A DNA stretch of 64,000 bases from Scedosporium boydii (Eukaryota; Ascomycota; Sordariomycetes; Microascales; Microascaceae): contig NJFT01000013.1 in the NCBI GenBank assembly GCA_002221725.1, forward strand, positions 124,001 through 188,000, given 5' to 3'. The notes beneath the pieces are model-generated. The model saw only the letters and a list, made by a program, of their open reading frames with translations. It was not told the DNA's origin and did not search any database. Each line of letters opens with the position of its first letter. The first letter of the stretch is position 1. Shown here piece by piece: positions 24,073-35,676 of this stretch. The position numbers were made by a program, and so were the translations under genes.

Positions 24073-24712
24073 GAGGAAAAAAAAAAAAAAGCGCCACGAA
24101 AAGTCGTTATTCCGGCGCATCCTCGAGCCTTTCTGCTGAATCCCCCGGTCCGCGAGTGTCTATATACCACCCTTTGGTCTACTAGGCCCCGGTTCGCGTC
24201 CTATGCTACAAATCGGGTTCTCATATCCCCCCGAAGGAGAGTAGAATCCGCTTATTCTATGAGCCTCTCAGAGGATAGGATGGGGTCAGCGACGGCAGTA
24301 GGGAAAATGGCGCTTCGGCAAACGATGTCAATGGAGTGTGCTATTGGCATTTGACGGCATCCTGTTTTACTTGTATCATTACCATTTGCGTGGGATTTTT
24401 CTGGACCTTTTTTGGGTTTCTTTTTTTACTTTCAGATATTCCATCATTCCACGAGGGGCGTTTCGCGGGTTTATTTTCGGCATCTAATACAACTTATTGC
24501 TCCGGGTTCTATACTGTTGAGCCGGGGGGAAGTACTTCATGAACTTGTTCGACTGATGTTCCAATCTTGAATTTCCACCTGACATGGAACCCTCTAAAGG
24601 TTCATTGGCTGTTAACAGAGCAAAGAGGAAGCCGCTTCCAGTACCAAGAAATAACATTTTATTAAAATGCAAACTCAAGTTCAAAACACAACTCTAATTA
24701 CCTCCTCAACTC
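24073..24712. other. convergent intergenic region
   Basis: A 640-bp region between the stops of the V-ATPase subunit e and ARV1 genes. A poly(A) tract lies at about 24076-24090. I see only 3' UTR-like sequence. Confidence 0.5.
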
Positions 24713-25814
24713 TCATCCAGCCCCAAGCCACCCCGTCCAATCCCTCAAAAACACCCCCAAAACCTCCCAAGCCTTCGCCCCCGCCGAAGCAAAATGCAAC
24801 TCCCCCACAGCATCAACCCCCTCCATGCCCGCCAACCGAAACACGCCCTTCCCCACGGCCCACCTCGACAAGGCGCCCACAAGAGTAAGAAACCCGGCGA
24901 CGCCGTAGCCGCAGTCCAGCAGGATCTTGAGGGCCTCGACGTTGTTAGCGACGACGGCCCAGCCGAGCGAGCGGGCGGCGGCGGGGACGTCGTATTCCCA
25001 GATGACCATGAGGATGGGGAAGAGTTTCGTCGAGGAGGAGACGAGGAGGGCGGTGGAGACGGAGTTGGGGCGGGGGTAGCGGGGGAGGAGGCCGAGGAGG
25101 GTGAGGGGGGAGAAGCGGGAGGAGGTTAGGGTTCGGATACTGAGGTGGAAGGCGAGGGTTGAGAGGGTGCAGTGGATGACTGGTGAGGATGTTAGTTTGG
25201 ATTTCAATGCGCTGGCGAAGGGATGCCGAGCTAGATGGGGGGAAAAGATAGGCAGGTTGTATTTGGCTTACGGAAAAACATGTATTGAAGGATGATGGGC
25301 TGTTCGGCGAGTCGGCCTAGGGCTCGGCTTGAAGACGGCGGGAGGGCGTTCTTTTCTATGCGCGCCCATGTAAGGTAGACGTCGAAGAGGAGGAGTAGCA
25401 CACCGAGGCGGACGATGGACGGCTGGTCGGAAATCCAAACATGTTAGCATCGCACGGGGTAATTCCAGTACAGGGACACCGTAGAAGAAACTCACGTCGA
25501 ACTGATCGTTCTCGCGCATGAGGGTATTATGAAGTAGATGTCGATAGACCTGTCCATCCCCCATGCGTCAGCGACAAAAGGAAACACACCCCGCCATTCC
25601 CTGGTTTGAAAGCCCTCACCTGCGGCTTGATGAGCACCAGATCGATAAACATGACAACGAAATCATGCTCGACGTATTTGTCGCAAAAGTTGCCGCAGTT
25701 GCGACACACCGTCAACCGGATGTTGTGCCCGCCGCCGCCCTTGGCCCCGCCAGCGCCCGAGTACTCGGTCCATAGCGTCTTGACGGGGTGGCGGCACTCG
25801 ATGCAGATGGGCAT
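24713..25814 (-). CDS. ARV1: ARV1 homologue, ER sterol/GPI-intermediate homeostasis protein
   Basis: Exons in transcript order are 25814..25620, 25549..25496, 25422..25272 and 25179..24713 (288 aa). Introns have GTGAGG, GTGAGT and GTAAGC donors and CAG acceptors, with a GCTAAC branch in the second. The N-terminus is the ARV1 homology domain: MPICIECRHPV with C-x2-C, then CRNCGNFCDKYVEHD with the second Cys pair, then FVVMFIDLVLIKPQVYRHLL leading to the first membrane segment. Further hydrophobic segments follow (RLGVLLLLFDVYLTW, the segment around PILMVIWEY, and YGVAGFLTLVGAL). ARV1 is an ER/Golgi membrane protein needed for sterol distribution and sphingolipid balance; in yeast it is also implicated in delivery of GPI-anchor intermediates. 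I chose the start at 25814 because the codons upstream encode a lysine-rich tract from a poly(T) run. Confidence 0.92.
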
Positions 25815-26674
25815 GTCGCGGAGAAAAGCGAAAGAAATAGTCTGCTGGCGTTTTTTTTTTTTTTTGCGTGGCTGAGGGAATCTTCGATTCTCGCGGCGCT
25901 GGTGGTGCGAAAGGCCAGACAAAAGGACCTCGCGTTCACATGAGAAAGGGGGCAAGGATAGATCACGTCGTAGGTGGGTTCGGGAAGGAAATTAGGTCGG
26001 GTTTTTTGGTAATATTATTTTCATCATCGTTCAGCGCGGTGTATCATTGCGAGCCTTGGGATTGTCGACACCGGACCTTCTTGGCTGGCCGGAGCTTGTC
26101 GCATTGGTTTCATGGGTTCGATGTGTGGTGACTGGCGAGGCCAGACAATTGAAGGTGTCGTCAATTGCAGTTGCACTGTTTAGTCAAGAGTGGGTCCACT
26201 CGTCCAGCATCCAAGGCCAAGTCGCGTCGCGGCTGCTGACGTCTGCCGAGGCACTAGAATCGATTTCAACCAAGATCAATGAAGTTGCGCGGCATCCATC
26301 TGGCTTCCAATCACCACAATTCAAACAACCATTGATATAGTATAAACCTATTCTAATAAGCCTCCTCCCTTCCTGTGTAAACGCTGCACGACAAGCAAGC
26401 GATGCCGGATATAATGCAACAGGGCTAAAAAAGAAAAGGAAACCAAAGCAACTACATAGTAAGGGAAAAAAAAAAAAAAAAAACAAGTCTGGGCGTGTGT
26501 GGTCTATATTCCCACATGCCATGTAAGAATGTATGCATCAGATATCCATCTCGAGCACTTCGTTGGATATCCTGTGCGTTTCTGGCTGCGGGACAAAAGA
26601 AAATAACTATCCCTTGTCGCGGCATCCTCGCAGATAGTAGCTCTGCTCTTCAATATTTTGCGGTAACCGTTCGA
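25815..26674. other. intergenic region between ARV1 promoter and LysM-protein 3' end
   Basis: An 860-bp region. It contains a T14 run (about 25851-25865) close to the ARV1 start and an A18 run (about 26466-26483) in the presumed 3' UTR of the LysM gene. No gene is seen. Confidence 0.5.
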
Positions 26675-28696
26675 TTAATCGTCCTTGTTCTTCCCGCCGA
26701 GCGACGCCGAGGAGGCAACTCGGCCACTCGCCCTCAACTTTGCCCCGCTAGCCGATGTCGAGGGCCCGGCGTCTGGCCTCCCGCGACTTCCGCCTCGTCC
26801 CGTCCTCGGCAAGGTGGGCAGGCGCGCAGCATGACCGGGCTCCGTAGCAGTCGCTGTTCTCCTGTCGTCCTCGCTTTGGGTATCCGTGAGCTCGATGAGG
26901 TCGCTCACGTCCTCGTCTCCTCCCCAATGGCCCTGTCCTCCCATCATCGGCGTTCCGGGCCTCTTGGCAAACGCACCCCTGAGCCAAGTCTCCACGGCGG
27001 CCGCTGCCCGGTCGAACCCCGTTCCCTGCCGCGCTAGTGCTGCAGCGTCTCGCCCAGACTCGGCCGGTGCGCTCTCCGCGATGACTCCAATGTCGCCCGA
27101 GAATCCGAAATGCGCCGTCTCGGCCCCCATGACGGACATGGATGGTAAGTTATCTAGTATAAGTGAAGGAAAGTGCTTCTTCGCCCACGTGTTAAGCGGG
27201 TCTTTGTCTGGGCCCGGCGTCCTCACTTTCTGGTTCAGCGATCCGACACCTCCTGGCCGCCGCATCCACATAGGTCTCGTATCCGCCCCGACGCTTCCAA
27301 CGCGGCTCCGGGCCGATGTCGGCGTCGACATGCCCGTGCCGGCGATGCTTCCCGAGATATTCGGCCGGCTGCTAAGTGTGCTCTGCCGGCGCGATGACGG
27401 CCCACCCCGATCAGGCCCCCCATCGCCCGACCCTAAAATCGAGCTCTGCACGTCGAAGCTCTGGCGCGGCGTAGAAAACGGGGAACTCGCGTTGAGGAGG
27501 CTCCTTTTCCTGCGCGGCGGGAAGTAGCCGAACGCTTTCCGAGATACCCGACCAATCTCCACGGGTTCGGGAAACGAGTCGAGCGAAACCCATCTCACAT
27601 GCGACCACGGCTGATCGGAATCCCCTGCCTTTTCTCCTTCTTCTGAGTCGGGCGGCTTGTGGGAAGAACCATTCGCGGATGGTCTAAAGATATCGTCCAC
27701 GTGTTGCTGTGTCGCGGAAGAGGAGGCTCTCCCTCTCCACCCGTAGTCATCAATCTCGGCCTCTGGCGTCGGCGCGAGGAGATCTACTTTCTCATCAGGG
27801 TCCGACGGACCGGCACAAGGCTTTCCCTTCACCTCGCACGCATCGACGGGCATCGCGACCCATTTCCTCGTCAAAAGACTATCACGCGACCACAGGCCGT
27901 TCAACTTTTTGAAAGGTTCCTCCCTACACCCGTATTTGAGGATGACACCGACGTAGGTATCGGTCGGCTTGACGTGGTGTATATAAGCAAGTATTTCCTC
28001 GGTATCGCCGCGGCCGTCGGTCGACCGTCTCGCGATGTCATCAGACGTCCTACGTTTAAATCTACCAGCAACATCGAGCCCGCCGTTGACGCCGTCGTGG
28101 CTCTCCAGAACACTCGCGGTTCTTGCCGCAATCAGGGCGGCTTCCCTCTCGGCCAGAATGCCGGCGCCTACGTCTTGGATGGTGGGTCGCGCATTCGCCG
28201 CCGCGGCCGTCTCTTGCGCCCAGGGCCGAGACGACGCTTTCCGACCAAGCTCCCTCCCGTGGCTTGCACTCCTGCTACCTCCGCGCGCAGGGCTGTTGCG
28301 ATTGTTCTCGGTACTAGCCCCGGAAAGCCATCCTGTAGCAATGTCCTGAACGGTACCCCAGCCTGTCGCCCACGACCCATCAAGCAATCCAAATCCGAAC
28401 CCGCCGCCACCTCCACCACCACCACCACCACCGCCAGCCGGGCTCTTCTTCCTCCTGCTGCTGTCGCGGCGCTGTCCACGTTCAGGGGGGGCCACGTCTA
28501 GCCGGTTGGTCGGAAGAGGGCTGGCATCGCGTAAAGGGGTTGACGTTCCCGGAGCGAGGCGGGTAGTACCGCGAATGGAGGGTTCTGGGGAGCTGGCGGC
28601 GTTGGTACTCTCGACGCTAATCAATCGGCGGTTGCGCGGTCGAATGGAGCTCGAATCGGGGTCGTTTGTCGAGGAGACGAGGGTTGATGAGGCCAT
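26675..28696 (-). CDS. LysM-domain protein without signal peptide (intracellular LysM type)
   Basis: A single open frame of 673 aa from an ATG at 28696. Most of the chain is Ser/Pro/Arg/Gly-rich and probably disordered. A glycine run (12 Gly, residues 88-99) precedes GFGFGLLDGSWATGW. One LysM-like module is visible at about 234-290: a repeat-type start EEILAYIHHV, the central D-T-Y-x-G-V-x-L-K-Y-G, and a K-L-N-x-L-W-S-R-D-S-L end. The whole resembles fungal and animal intracellular LysM proteins rather than secreted chitin-binding effectors, since there is no N-terminal hydrophobic segment. Further on are short conserved-looking blocks (WSHVRWVSLDSFPEPVEIGRV near 366-386, and a helical block near 570-590). 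The ligand and role are unknown. Confidence 0.8.
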   Translation of the reverse strand: MASSTLVSSTNDPDSSSIRPRNRRLISVESTNAASSPEPSIRGTTRLAPGTSTPLRDASPLPTNRLDVAPPERGQRRDSSRRKKSPAGGGGGGGGGGGGFGFGLLDGSWATGWGTVQDIATGWLSGASTENNRNSPARGGSRSASHGRELGRKASSRPWAQETAAAANARPTIQDVGAGILAEREAALIAARTASVLESHDGVNGGLDVAGRFKRRTSDDIARRSTDGRGDTEEILAYIHHVKPTDTYVGVILKYGCREEPFKKLNGLWSRDSLLTRKWVAMPVDACEVKGKPCAGPSDPDEKVDLLAPTPEAEIDDYGWRGRASSSATQQHVDDIFRPSANGSSHKPPDSEEGEKAGDSDQPWSHVRWVSLDSFPEPVEIGRVSRKAFGYFPPRRKRSLLNASSPFSTPRQSFDVQSSILGSGDGGPDRGGPSSRRQSTLSSRPNISGSIAGTGMSTPTSARSRVGSVGADTRPMWMRRPGGVGSLNQKVRTPGPDKDPLNTWAKKHFPSLILDNLPSMSVMGAETAHFGFSGDIGVIAESAPAESGRDAAALARQGTGFDRAAAAVETWLRGAFAKRPGTPMMGGQGHWGGDEDVSDLIELTDTQSEDDRRTATATEPGHAARLPTLPRTGRGGSRGRPDAGPSTSASGAKLRASGRVASSASLGGKNKDD
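28408..28452 (-). repeat. ACC/GGT trinucleotide tract encoding polyglycine
   Basis: On the + strand the tract reads CACCTCCACCACCACCACC and continues. It encodes twelve consecutive glycines in the LysM protein. Confidence 0.85.
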
Positions 28697-30678
28697 GTGA
28701 ATAGACCTCCGGAAAGAGGGGAGCCCCCGGGGGGTGACTTCGTGGAATGTTCGAGTTCGGCTGGTCCTTTCGTAGATAGGGTTGCCGAGTCACGTCACTC
28801 TTCCCTCCCCAAGGGATCCTAGACCTTGGCTGGTGGCCGCGGCAGATGCAGATGGAGGGAAGAAGTGGGCATCAGTGCACGTAGCTAATTATGGAACTGC
28901 GGTGGAAGAGGAAATTCGTAGCAAGCTTCGAATGAAGGGGGACAAAAGAAATACCGATGTCGATTTGTGTGTGATGTTGTCGAGCAAGTTGCTGCTCTTG
29001 AGTTTCCCTCGCCAAGCCCGAGAGGTGTTCAGATCAGCAGTGGTGTACCTACCTCAGTACTTCGTGCGTTCTGAGGTAATGTACTTTAATCTTGTATTTC
29101 CGCGTTAATAGGGATGACCGGTTATTGGCACTACGTAACCGCATGTGGGTTACTCTGGGGTGCCAGAAGGAGAAAAGGCCGGTTTCAGACAGGGGACGGG
29201 GTCTGGGGCCAGGGTTGACTGCTGGAGTCCAACGTCCATCGGAAAGTATAGCGTACTCCGTTGCCAGAATTGAGGATGCACAAGTAGCAGAAAAAAAAAA
29301 AAAAGGAAAGAAATAACAAAGAAGTTGTTCGAGTGAGGAGAAATGCTGGTTGGGACTTGGAAGGGAGAAAGAGGCAAGAGGCAACGAATCTGACGGTGGC
29401 GCAATTGAACGCTTGGATCAATGGATTGATGGATCGATGGTGTTCTGCTTGGCTGGGTGGTGGAGGAATGAACCCACGCTGATGGTGACGACAACAACGC
29501 TTATCGCCAGCGCTCCAGTGGTCCGCTGGCTGGCCGTCCAGTGGGCCAGTGGGCCAGTAATTGACAGCCTGGCTGGCAGTCCCAGCAGCTGCCGATCCGA
29601 GAGTGAGGAAGCCCTGGCGCTGGCAGCCTCATGCCCAAAGGGAATCGATTGATAGGTAGGAGGGGCTGTTACTATCCACTGTCCGTAGTGCTGCGACTGG
29701 GCACTGTTACAAGGTTCAAGTACAATTGACAGGCCTCTGCTCAAGCTCCCGAGAGAAGCTCACTCATCGCACTCTGGTGGAAGATGGCCTGGCCCCGATT
29801 CCGTCCCTGCCAACTCCGATCAATCAAGTCAATGATTGTTCTGCAATTTGATCCGTGAGATTCAGTGTTGTTGATCCATGCCCGTCACCGGATAGTTGAT
29901 GCGCCTGCAAATCCTTCAAATGCCACAACTGCGAGGGATGGTGCTCGACCAGTCCTGACCATCTTATTGAGTGGGTGCAGTATTATTACAGCGCCTCCAG
30001 AAATGATGTGTAATACTACATCAATCTCATCCCTCCAATGTCACAATCTCATCTCCAGCCCCTATCACCGACCACGCCTACTTCTGTAAATCCATAAAAA
30101 CAACTTCATCACCGTCGGCCCTGTCAAGACGGGAGTCGTAAAGAAGTGCCAAAAACATCTAGACGCCGAGCGCGAACATCAGATCTCACAACTCGAGTGT
30201 CACTCTCATGCACTCACCCGTGACGGTGTCGTGAGAACTGGGAACAATGGGAATCGAAAAATGAGGACAAGACGTCCAGGGCGTTAAATAGACAAAGTCA
30301 GAGGAAATAATACACAAATCCACCTTTTTGATCTCCTATCCCATTACTCCCTTCGCGAAGCATGTCCCTGACCATATTCTCAAGAAAACGAAAAGAAGCA
30401 AGAATAAAAGTAGAAAAGCAGAAAAAAAAAAAAAACAACAGAAAAGACAACTGTGCCGGGAGCAGTAACCTGTCCGACTCCCCATACCCGCTGCGTGCCT
30501 CCGCGAGTTGATTCCATTAGATAGATATAGCCAGATCAAACACTTAACCCACACAACTTTGTACAGATCCATCCACCAACGCTTTGCATTCGTTCGTATG
30601 TACCGCCGTAATCCTCCATCCATGCATCATTGTATATCATTATATCTAACCAAACTCGCCGTCTAGGTATCCAAGACA
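28697..30678. other. intergenic region, 2 kb
   Basis: No gene is supported. It holds an inverted pair TACCTCAG/CTGAGGTA at 29050-29078 around a TACTTCGTG word, poly(A) tracts at about 29290-29304 and 30422-30434, and a repeated GGGCCAGT unit near 29541-29560. The left part is the LysM gene promoter; the right part is the transcription-factor 3' UTR. Confidence 0.5.
29050..29078. repeat. short inverted repeat enclosing a TACTTCGTG word
   Basis: TACCTCAG at 29050-29057 is exactly complementary to CTGAGGTA at 29071-29078, with a 13-nt loop. Flanking GTAC words extend the symmetry (29044-29048 and 29081-29084). Confidence 0.75.
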
Positions 30679-33600
30679 TTACGTCATTGGAACATCAAGA
30701 CCTAGATTGGGCGTGTCGCCATTGATGCCGAAGAATTGGAACCTGGAAGAAAAGGCTGGGTAAGTATTGTATTCCGACAAATAAAATGCAAAAGGAAAGG
30801 TCTCTGGGCAAAAAGAGATTACGTACCAGTCTTCAACGTTCAAGCCAGTCGGAATAGGCTGTCCCTGGCCGGATCCTGTACTCCAGCTATCGCTCGGGCT
30901 CATTCCATCTTGGACATTCGAATCGAAGTTGTTCTGCCAAAGGCCCCCCATTTGTTGTCCCGCCGTATATCCTGCCATAGTGGGTGGTACCGGGTTATTC
31001 CTCTGATTCAGGTTTCCATAGTTTAGGAGCTTACCGGCATCTTGATGTTGCTGCTGCTGTTGCTGCTGCTGCTGACGGAATGGGTCGCCTCCTTCATCCA
31101 TGGCTTCTCCTGGAGCCGTCCGCATTCCTGACGTCGAGTGCATCTGTGATACTAGGTTCGGATCCACGTTCTGATGCGTCGCCGTCGGCGAATGGTGCGG
31201 GAACGGAACGATGCTGCTTTCCGGGAATAGCTGGTCCGGCTGGAAATTCTCCCAAATCGCTTGCGAGAGGTTGGGCGAGTTGCGAGTAACAAGGTAGAGA
31301 TCCGGAGGCGTTCCTGGCATCGAGAACGACGGGTTGAAAGGCGTCGTCGGCCGAGTATGCGGCCGTGATGCTGTTCCACCCATAAACGCATCCGTCGAGT
31401 GCCGAACGGCGTGGGGGGACGCCACCGGCGGCGGCATGGAGTTCGAGTTCGAGTTCGAGTTCCCCACTGCCTGGGAAGACGCTTCGGCCTTGGCATTGGG
31501 AGTCTGTGGCCGAGATCGCTCGTAGGACTCCTGCGGTGTCGGCGCATTGTTAACACCGTAATCCATCGCCATGTCGTTGAACTTGCGCTTGGTCGTGTCC
31601 GCCCCGCGAGCCTGTTGCTCAAGCTGTCCCAAGCTCTGCTGCGTCCTGCGGTGCCTCTTGCCGCTGGCTTTTTGTAGCTTCTCCTCCATCCCCTTGTTCC
31701 CCAAAATAGCCTCGAAAAGCGTGTACACCATTTTTCCAACCAGCCACACACGAGACACCTCCTTTAGGGCATTCATGCAAGTGCGGAGCCTGTCCTGCGT
31801 AACCTGCTGAATCGATGGAACCGGTGATCTCATTTGGTAGACATGCATAATGAGGGCCGAAAACAGGCTGTAGACGATGAACGCGGGGCAGTAGCGCAAT
31901 TCTCCATGAGCCGACAAATTCTCCACGATCGAGGTAATCATAGCCGCCGCCTGGAACGCGATGTTTCGAGACGGGTATGGTGAGTCGATCGGGGTTCGAG
32001 AGGTGCCATGAGGGGGCATATGCGCACGATGTAAAAGGCAAAGCGTCGTGTAATAGTTGGCGTGGAGTAGCGCCGACCAGAAATGATGGCGGGGCATCTC
32101 CCAATACACCAGCTTGGGGCAGTTTTGAAGCCAGTCAGCGAGCGCCATGTCGCTGTGAGTCAAGTCAATGGCATTCCGTGGCCTGCCCTTTGAGGCCACT
32201 GAGTACTGCTGCGAAAGGACGAGGCCCATAATCTCGCAGAGTTTAACGTATTGAAGGAAGAACTGAACGTGAATGGGGTCGGGCGGGTAGTCGCTAGGGA
32301 TGTCGGGCTCGTCCTCTATAAAATCGTCTTCGGTAAGCATCTCTACGTCCGAGTCGTCGAGATTGATGTGGACAGGCCTGCCGAGAGCGACAGCGACAGA
32401 TCGATCCCGAGTAAAGAGGGTCCACCATATCCTCTTCCAGAGACGCTTGTCGGCTATGTTGAGTTGTGACTGCTCGACACTTCGGTGCATGCCCGACCCC
32501 TGCGCGACAATCGTGGCGACCCTGCTCCAGTAAAAAACGTTTTTAGTAACATCCTCGGGGCCTTCCCAGTACCAGCCCATGAGGAGAAGAGACTGGACAA
32601 TGGTAACCCTGTCATCTTCATAGTTGGCATCATAAAGCGCCTTGGCCCGTTTGTAGAACGTAAGCGCTGCCGGGGTTGTCGAGCCGCTAGCGTCCATGAG
32701 CTGTGGATTGCTGCAAACACGGGATCCGGCCAAGAGGACGGCTTGGAGCAACAGCAAAGACGGCGGGTTCTTCGGATCGCGATATTGTCGCATAAAGCGT
32801 GTACGGTTGATCACGGGGACGATGGGATGTACCCATTTAAAGTAGGATTCAATTAACTCGTCACATAGGTTGCGAGGCGGCAGGAGAAAGGCACCTCGCT
32901 GATGCAGGATTTCAATCTCGATATTGTCAAGCTCTGTCAACCGAGCCCTTGAGCCCCTCACGTTTTCTGGGAGCGGGTAGTGGACGACGTCCGAGGAGCC
33001 TTGGCGGTCATGGACGAGGAGCGTGAGATTCGAGGACTCTCCGAGATAAGCGACTCTTCCGGCTTCGGTGATTGGGGCTCTCGTAAACTTCGGCTTCATG
33101 ACTAGGTTTACATAGGTTCCGTTGTCAATCTCGCCTTGCCGGGTTTGCGCCTCGGTTAGCGTGGTCGAGGGCGTTCCTTCAGTAGTGTGGTATACGGCTG
33201 GTGGGACGGCGGCTCTGTGAGGTAGGACACTGGTAGCGGTAGTCGAATTACGGGGTTGGGGGGACTGTTCGTTGGCGCCTTCGTTACGCTCGCCACGGTC
33301 ACTAGAGACAGCCGTGTGGTTAGTGGGGAAAGACGCGGTGGAGTCCACATATGTGAAAGGCTTTGGTGGGAGGACAACGCACCTATCGGGATCCTTTTGA
33401 GCAGCAGGGGCAGGCTGTCCCTTCTTGCGCTTCGGGACCGGAATGCGACATTCTATTTGAAAAGCCACGCAATTTGTGCAAGGCACGCCGAGACTTGCGG
33501 CATCGCAGCGGACCTAGCTTGGCTGGTTAACATGACTCCTGGAGGAGAGGTAACGGACTTTGTACAGGAGACTATACCTTTCTAGCATGACATGTCTTCC

Positions 33601-34064
33601 AAGTGGCACATTGTCAGTACGGAATCACTTAGGTATATGAGAAAGCACATGTGGATAGAAACCGCGTCCTGGGTAGATTTTCTCTTATACGCCTTGATGT
33701 TCGGGGGGGTTGTGTGGTGCGGCCGGAAGGGACGGAGAGGGAGACAGGGAGGGATTCCTGTTAGGTTATGCGACAAGCGATCACGTACCTCGCATGCTCT
33801 CGAAGCTCTCTGTCTATTTCTCCCCGCAAATCTATGTTAGTTTTGATCTTCCAAAATTTCGAGTAACGATTCGCGGAAGGCAGAGGGGCAGAGGGACGGA
33901 GAGGAGGCGAACCTTCGAAAACTGACTTGTCCAGCACCAGTAGCACCCGCGGCACCAGACGGGGTTGGGGTCGCGCCACCGGTTGAGCTGGGAGCAGTCG
34001 GAACGGCGGCAGGCGGCGAGCTGGACTCCTGCTTGTTGGAGTTGGGAGTGTCGGCGGACGACAT
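30679..34064 (-). CDS. Zn2Cys6 transcription factor, cutinase transcription factor 1 beta / FarB type
   Basis: Exons in transcript order are 34064..33913, 33831..33789, 33595..33578, 33513..30827 and 30742..30679 (987 aa). The binuclear cluster comes only from splicing exons 2, 3 and 4: Cys at 64, 67, 74, 83, 86 and 93, the canonical C-x2-C-x6-C-x8-C-x2-C-x6-C spacing, with ACETCHARKVRCDAASLG in the middle. Exon 3 is only 18 nt. A basic KRKKG stretch follows, then a fungal-specific TF middle domain (FKWVHPIVPVINRTRF near 220; SLLLMGWYWEGPEDV). A Q-rich, Asn/Ser/Pro-rich C-terminal region comes last. The cluster sequence matches my memory of CTF1-beta/FarB, which control fatty-acid and cutin-related catabolism. 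The intron-1 donor (GTTCGC) is weak and the N-terminus uncertain; intron 4 (84 nt) is open in frame. Confidence 0.85.
31046..31074 (-). repeat. CAG (polyglutamine) tract in the transcription factor
   Basis: TTGCTGCTGCTGTTGCTGC-type repeats on the + strand encode about nine consecutive glutamines followed by His-Gln in the C-terminal region of the CTF1-beta-like protein. Confidence 0.88.
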
Positions 34065-35676
34065 GGCTCCAGATTCCGTCGGTTTCCCAGAGCCAAAGAC
34101 GGGTCGGCAGCGAGCAGTGCAGCGGACGGCTTCTTGGGTGTCTCGACGCGATGAATACAATGTGAGCTACGAAGACTTGTGCAAAGTCATGCCGGGGTGG
34201 CTAGGTATCGGAACGGGAAGTTGGGGTCGGAGGGGGGACGCGCAGGTGTTGGGAGTGGACGATGAAAACTAGGGGAGAGAAGAAATCGGTGGAAGTCAAC
34301 ACGGCGACTTGGAATTGGGATTCCCGGGTCCGGCGGTTGTGGGTGCTTGTGGATATGCTTTGTGGAGGTAAGTGGGGAGAAGGGGGGCTACAGAACTCGG
34401 TGTTTGGAAATCGCACAGGTCTGGGTGGGTTACTGGGCTACTTGAACTTTCAAATTGCTCAGGTGGCCGTCCGTGTCCGTGTCCGTTAATGTTCAAATGT
34501 TAATTATGACTTCGCAGGTAGCTTGATTAGTCCCATTGCAGACAGACACTGTACAAGCAAGATTGTACCATACACCTGGACGGGATCTTCTCAGAAGTGG
34601 GTCGGTCTTGGAAGGCGCAGACCTGGAAATCACAAAATGTGTAAGAGTGAGAGCAGCACTCCTTAGATTATCAGGAGGGAACAAGTGCTCGAAGGCCCTG
34701 GGGAGGGGGGGATCATGGATGCTGCGTTCAAAAGCCCTTCAAAATCGACGGCGGGAGCACGGTTCTTGCAAGGGCCGCCGGACGAGCTGACCATGATTAC
34801 ACGCAGGGCTTCGTTCCGGTGGGATTGATACATGATACTTCGTACATTGCACGGCGTTGATGTCATACAGCACGGTCGACGTACTTCGAGAGAACGGAAC
34901 CGGGGCTAGTCCAAGAACGGCGTTACGGACACGGTACGGTGACGAAGCGGAGGTTTGTCTCAGGACCAGTCCTGAAGCACACTGTGCATAACTCCTCGCC
35001 AGGTAAAGTTTCGCCGCCGTTATCGCCACGGTTCTGAATTAGCATCAAGTGCCCAGTCACATTCTATTCAATTGCCACAATAGTGGCTAAGCACACTTCG
35101 CTCTCCCTGATCTGAGGAGGAAACGAGCGAGCATGGGAAGCTAATTGAGTTGGTGAATGTGAAGGAGAAGCATGTGTATCTAGGAGACGGTGTCTGCGAT
35201 CGACGAGCACATGCACGAAGCAATGGAGTGCAAACGACTCTATATTATCCAGATCCCATGCATAATTTGGAGTCAACAAGCTGGAAAGCGCAGTTAATCG
35301 GAGCCGATCCTGATTGGGAGTCTATCCCCGAGCTAATAGCAGTCCTTCGGAGGTAGATCGAGAGAACACCTCAAGTACACTACCCGCCACACTGCTATTA
35401 TGTACCCGTGGTCGTGTTGCATTGTGCATGCCTGAAGGTGTACTTCTGTGTAAGAGTACGTACCCTCAATACAAAACTTGTACACGCACACTTACACCAC
35501 ACTACACAGAGATGTACTTGGTAAGTTTACTTACACCCTGCAGTTTAACACGAGAAGGGGCATCACTGCCCCGCATCTTGTCCCCGCACGTCCTGGAAGG
35601 TCCCGAGCCTTCAGGTTCTTCAGGTTCCAGAAGTAGCCAACATAAGCTCGCGTGACGTGAGAAAGGCACCTCGTGG

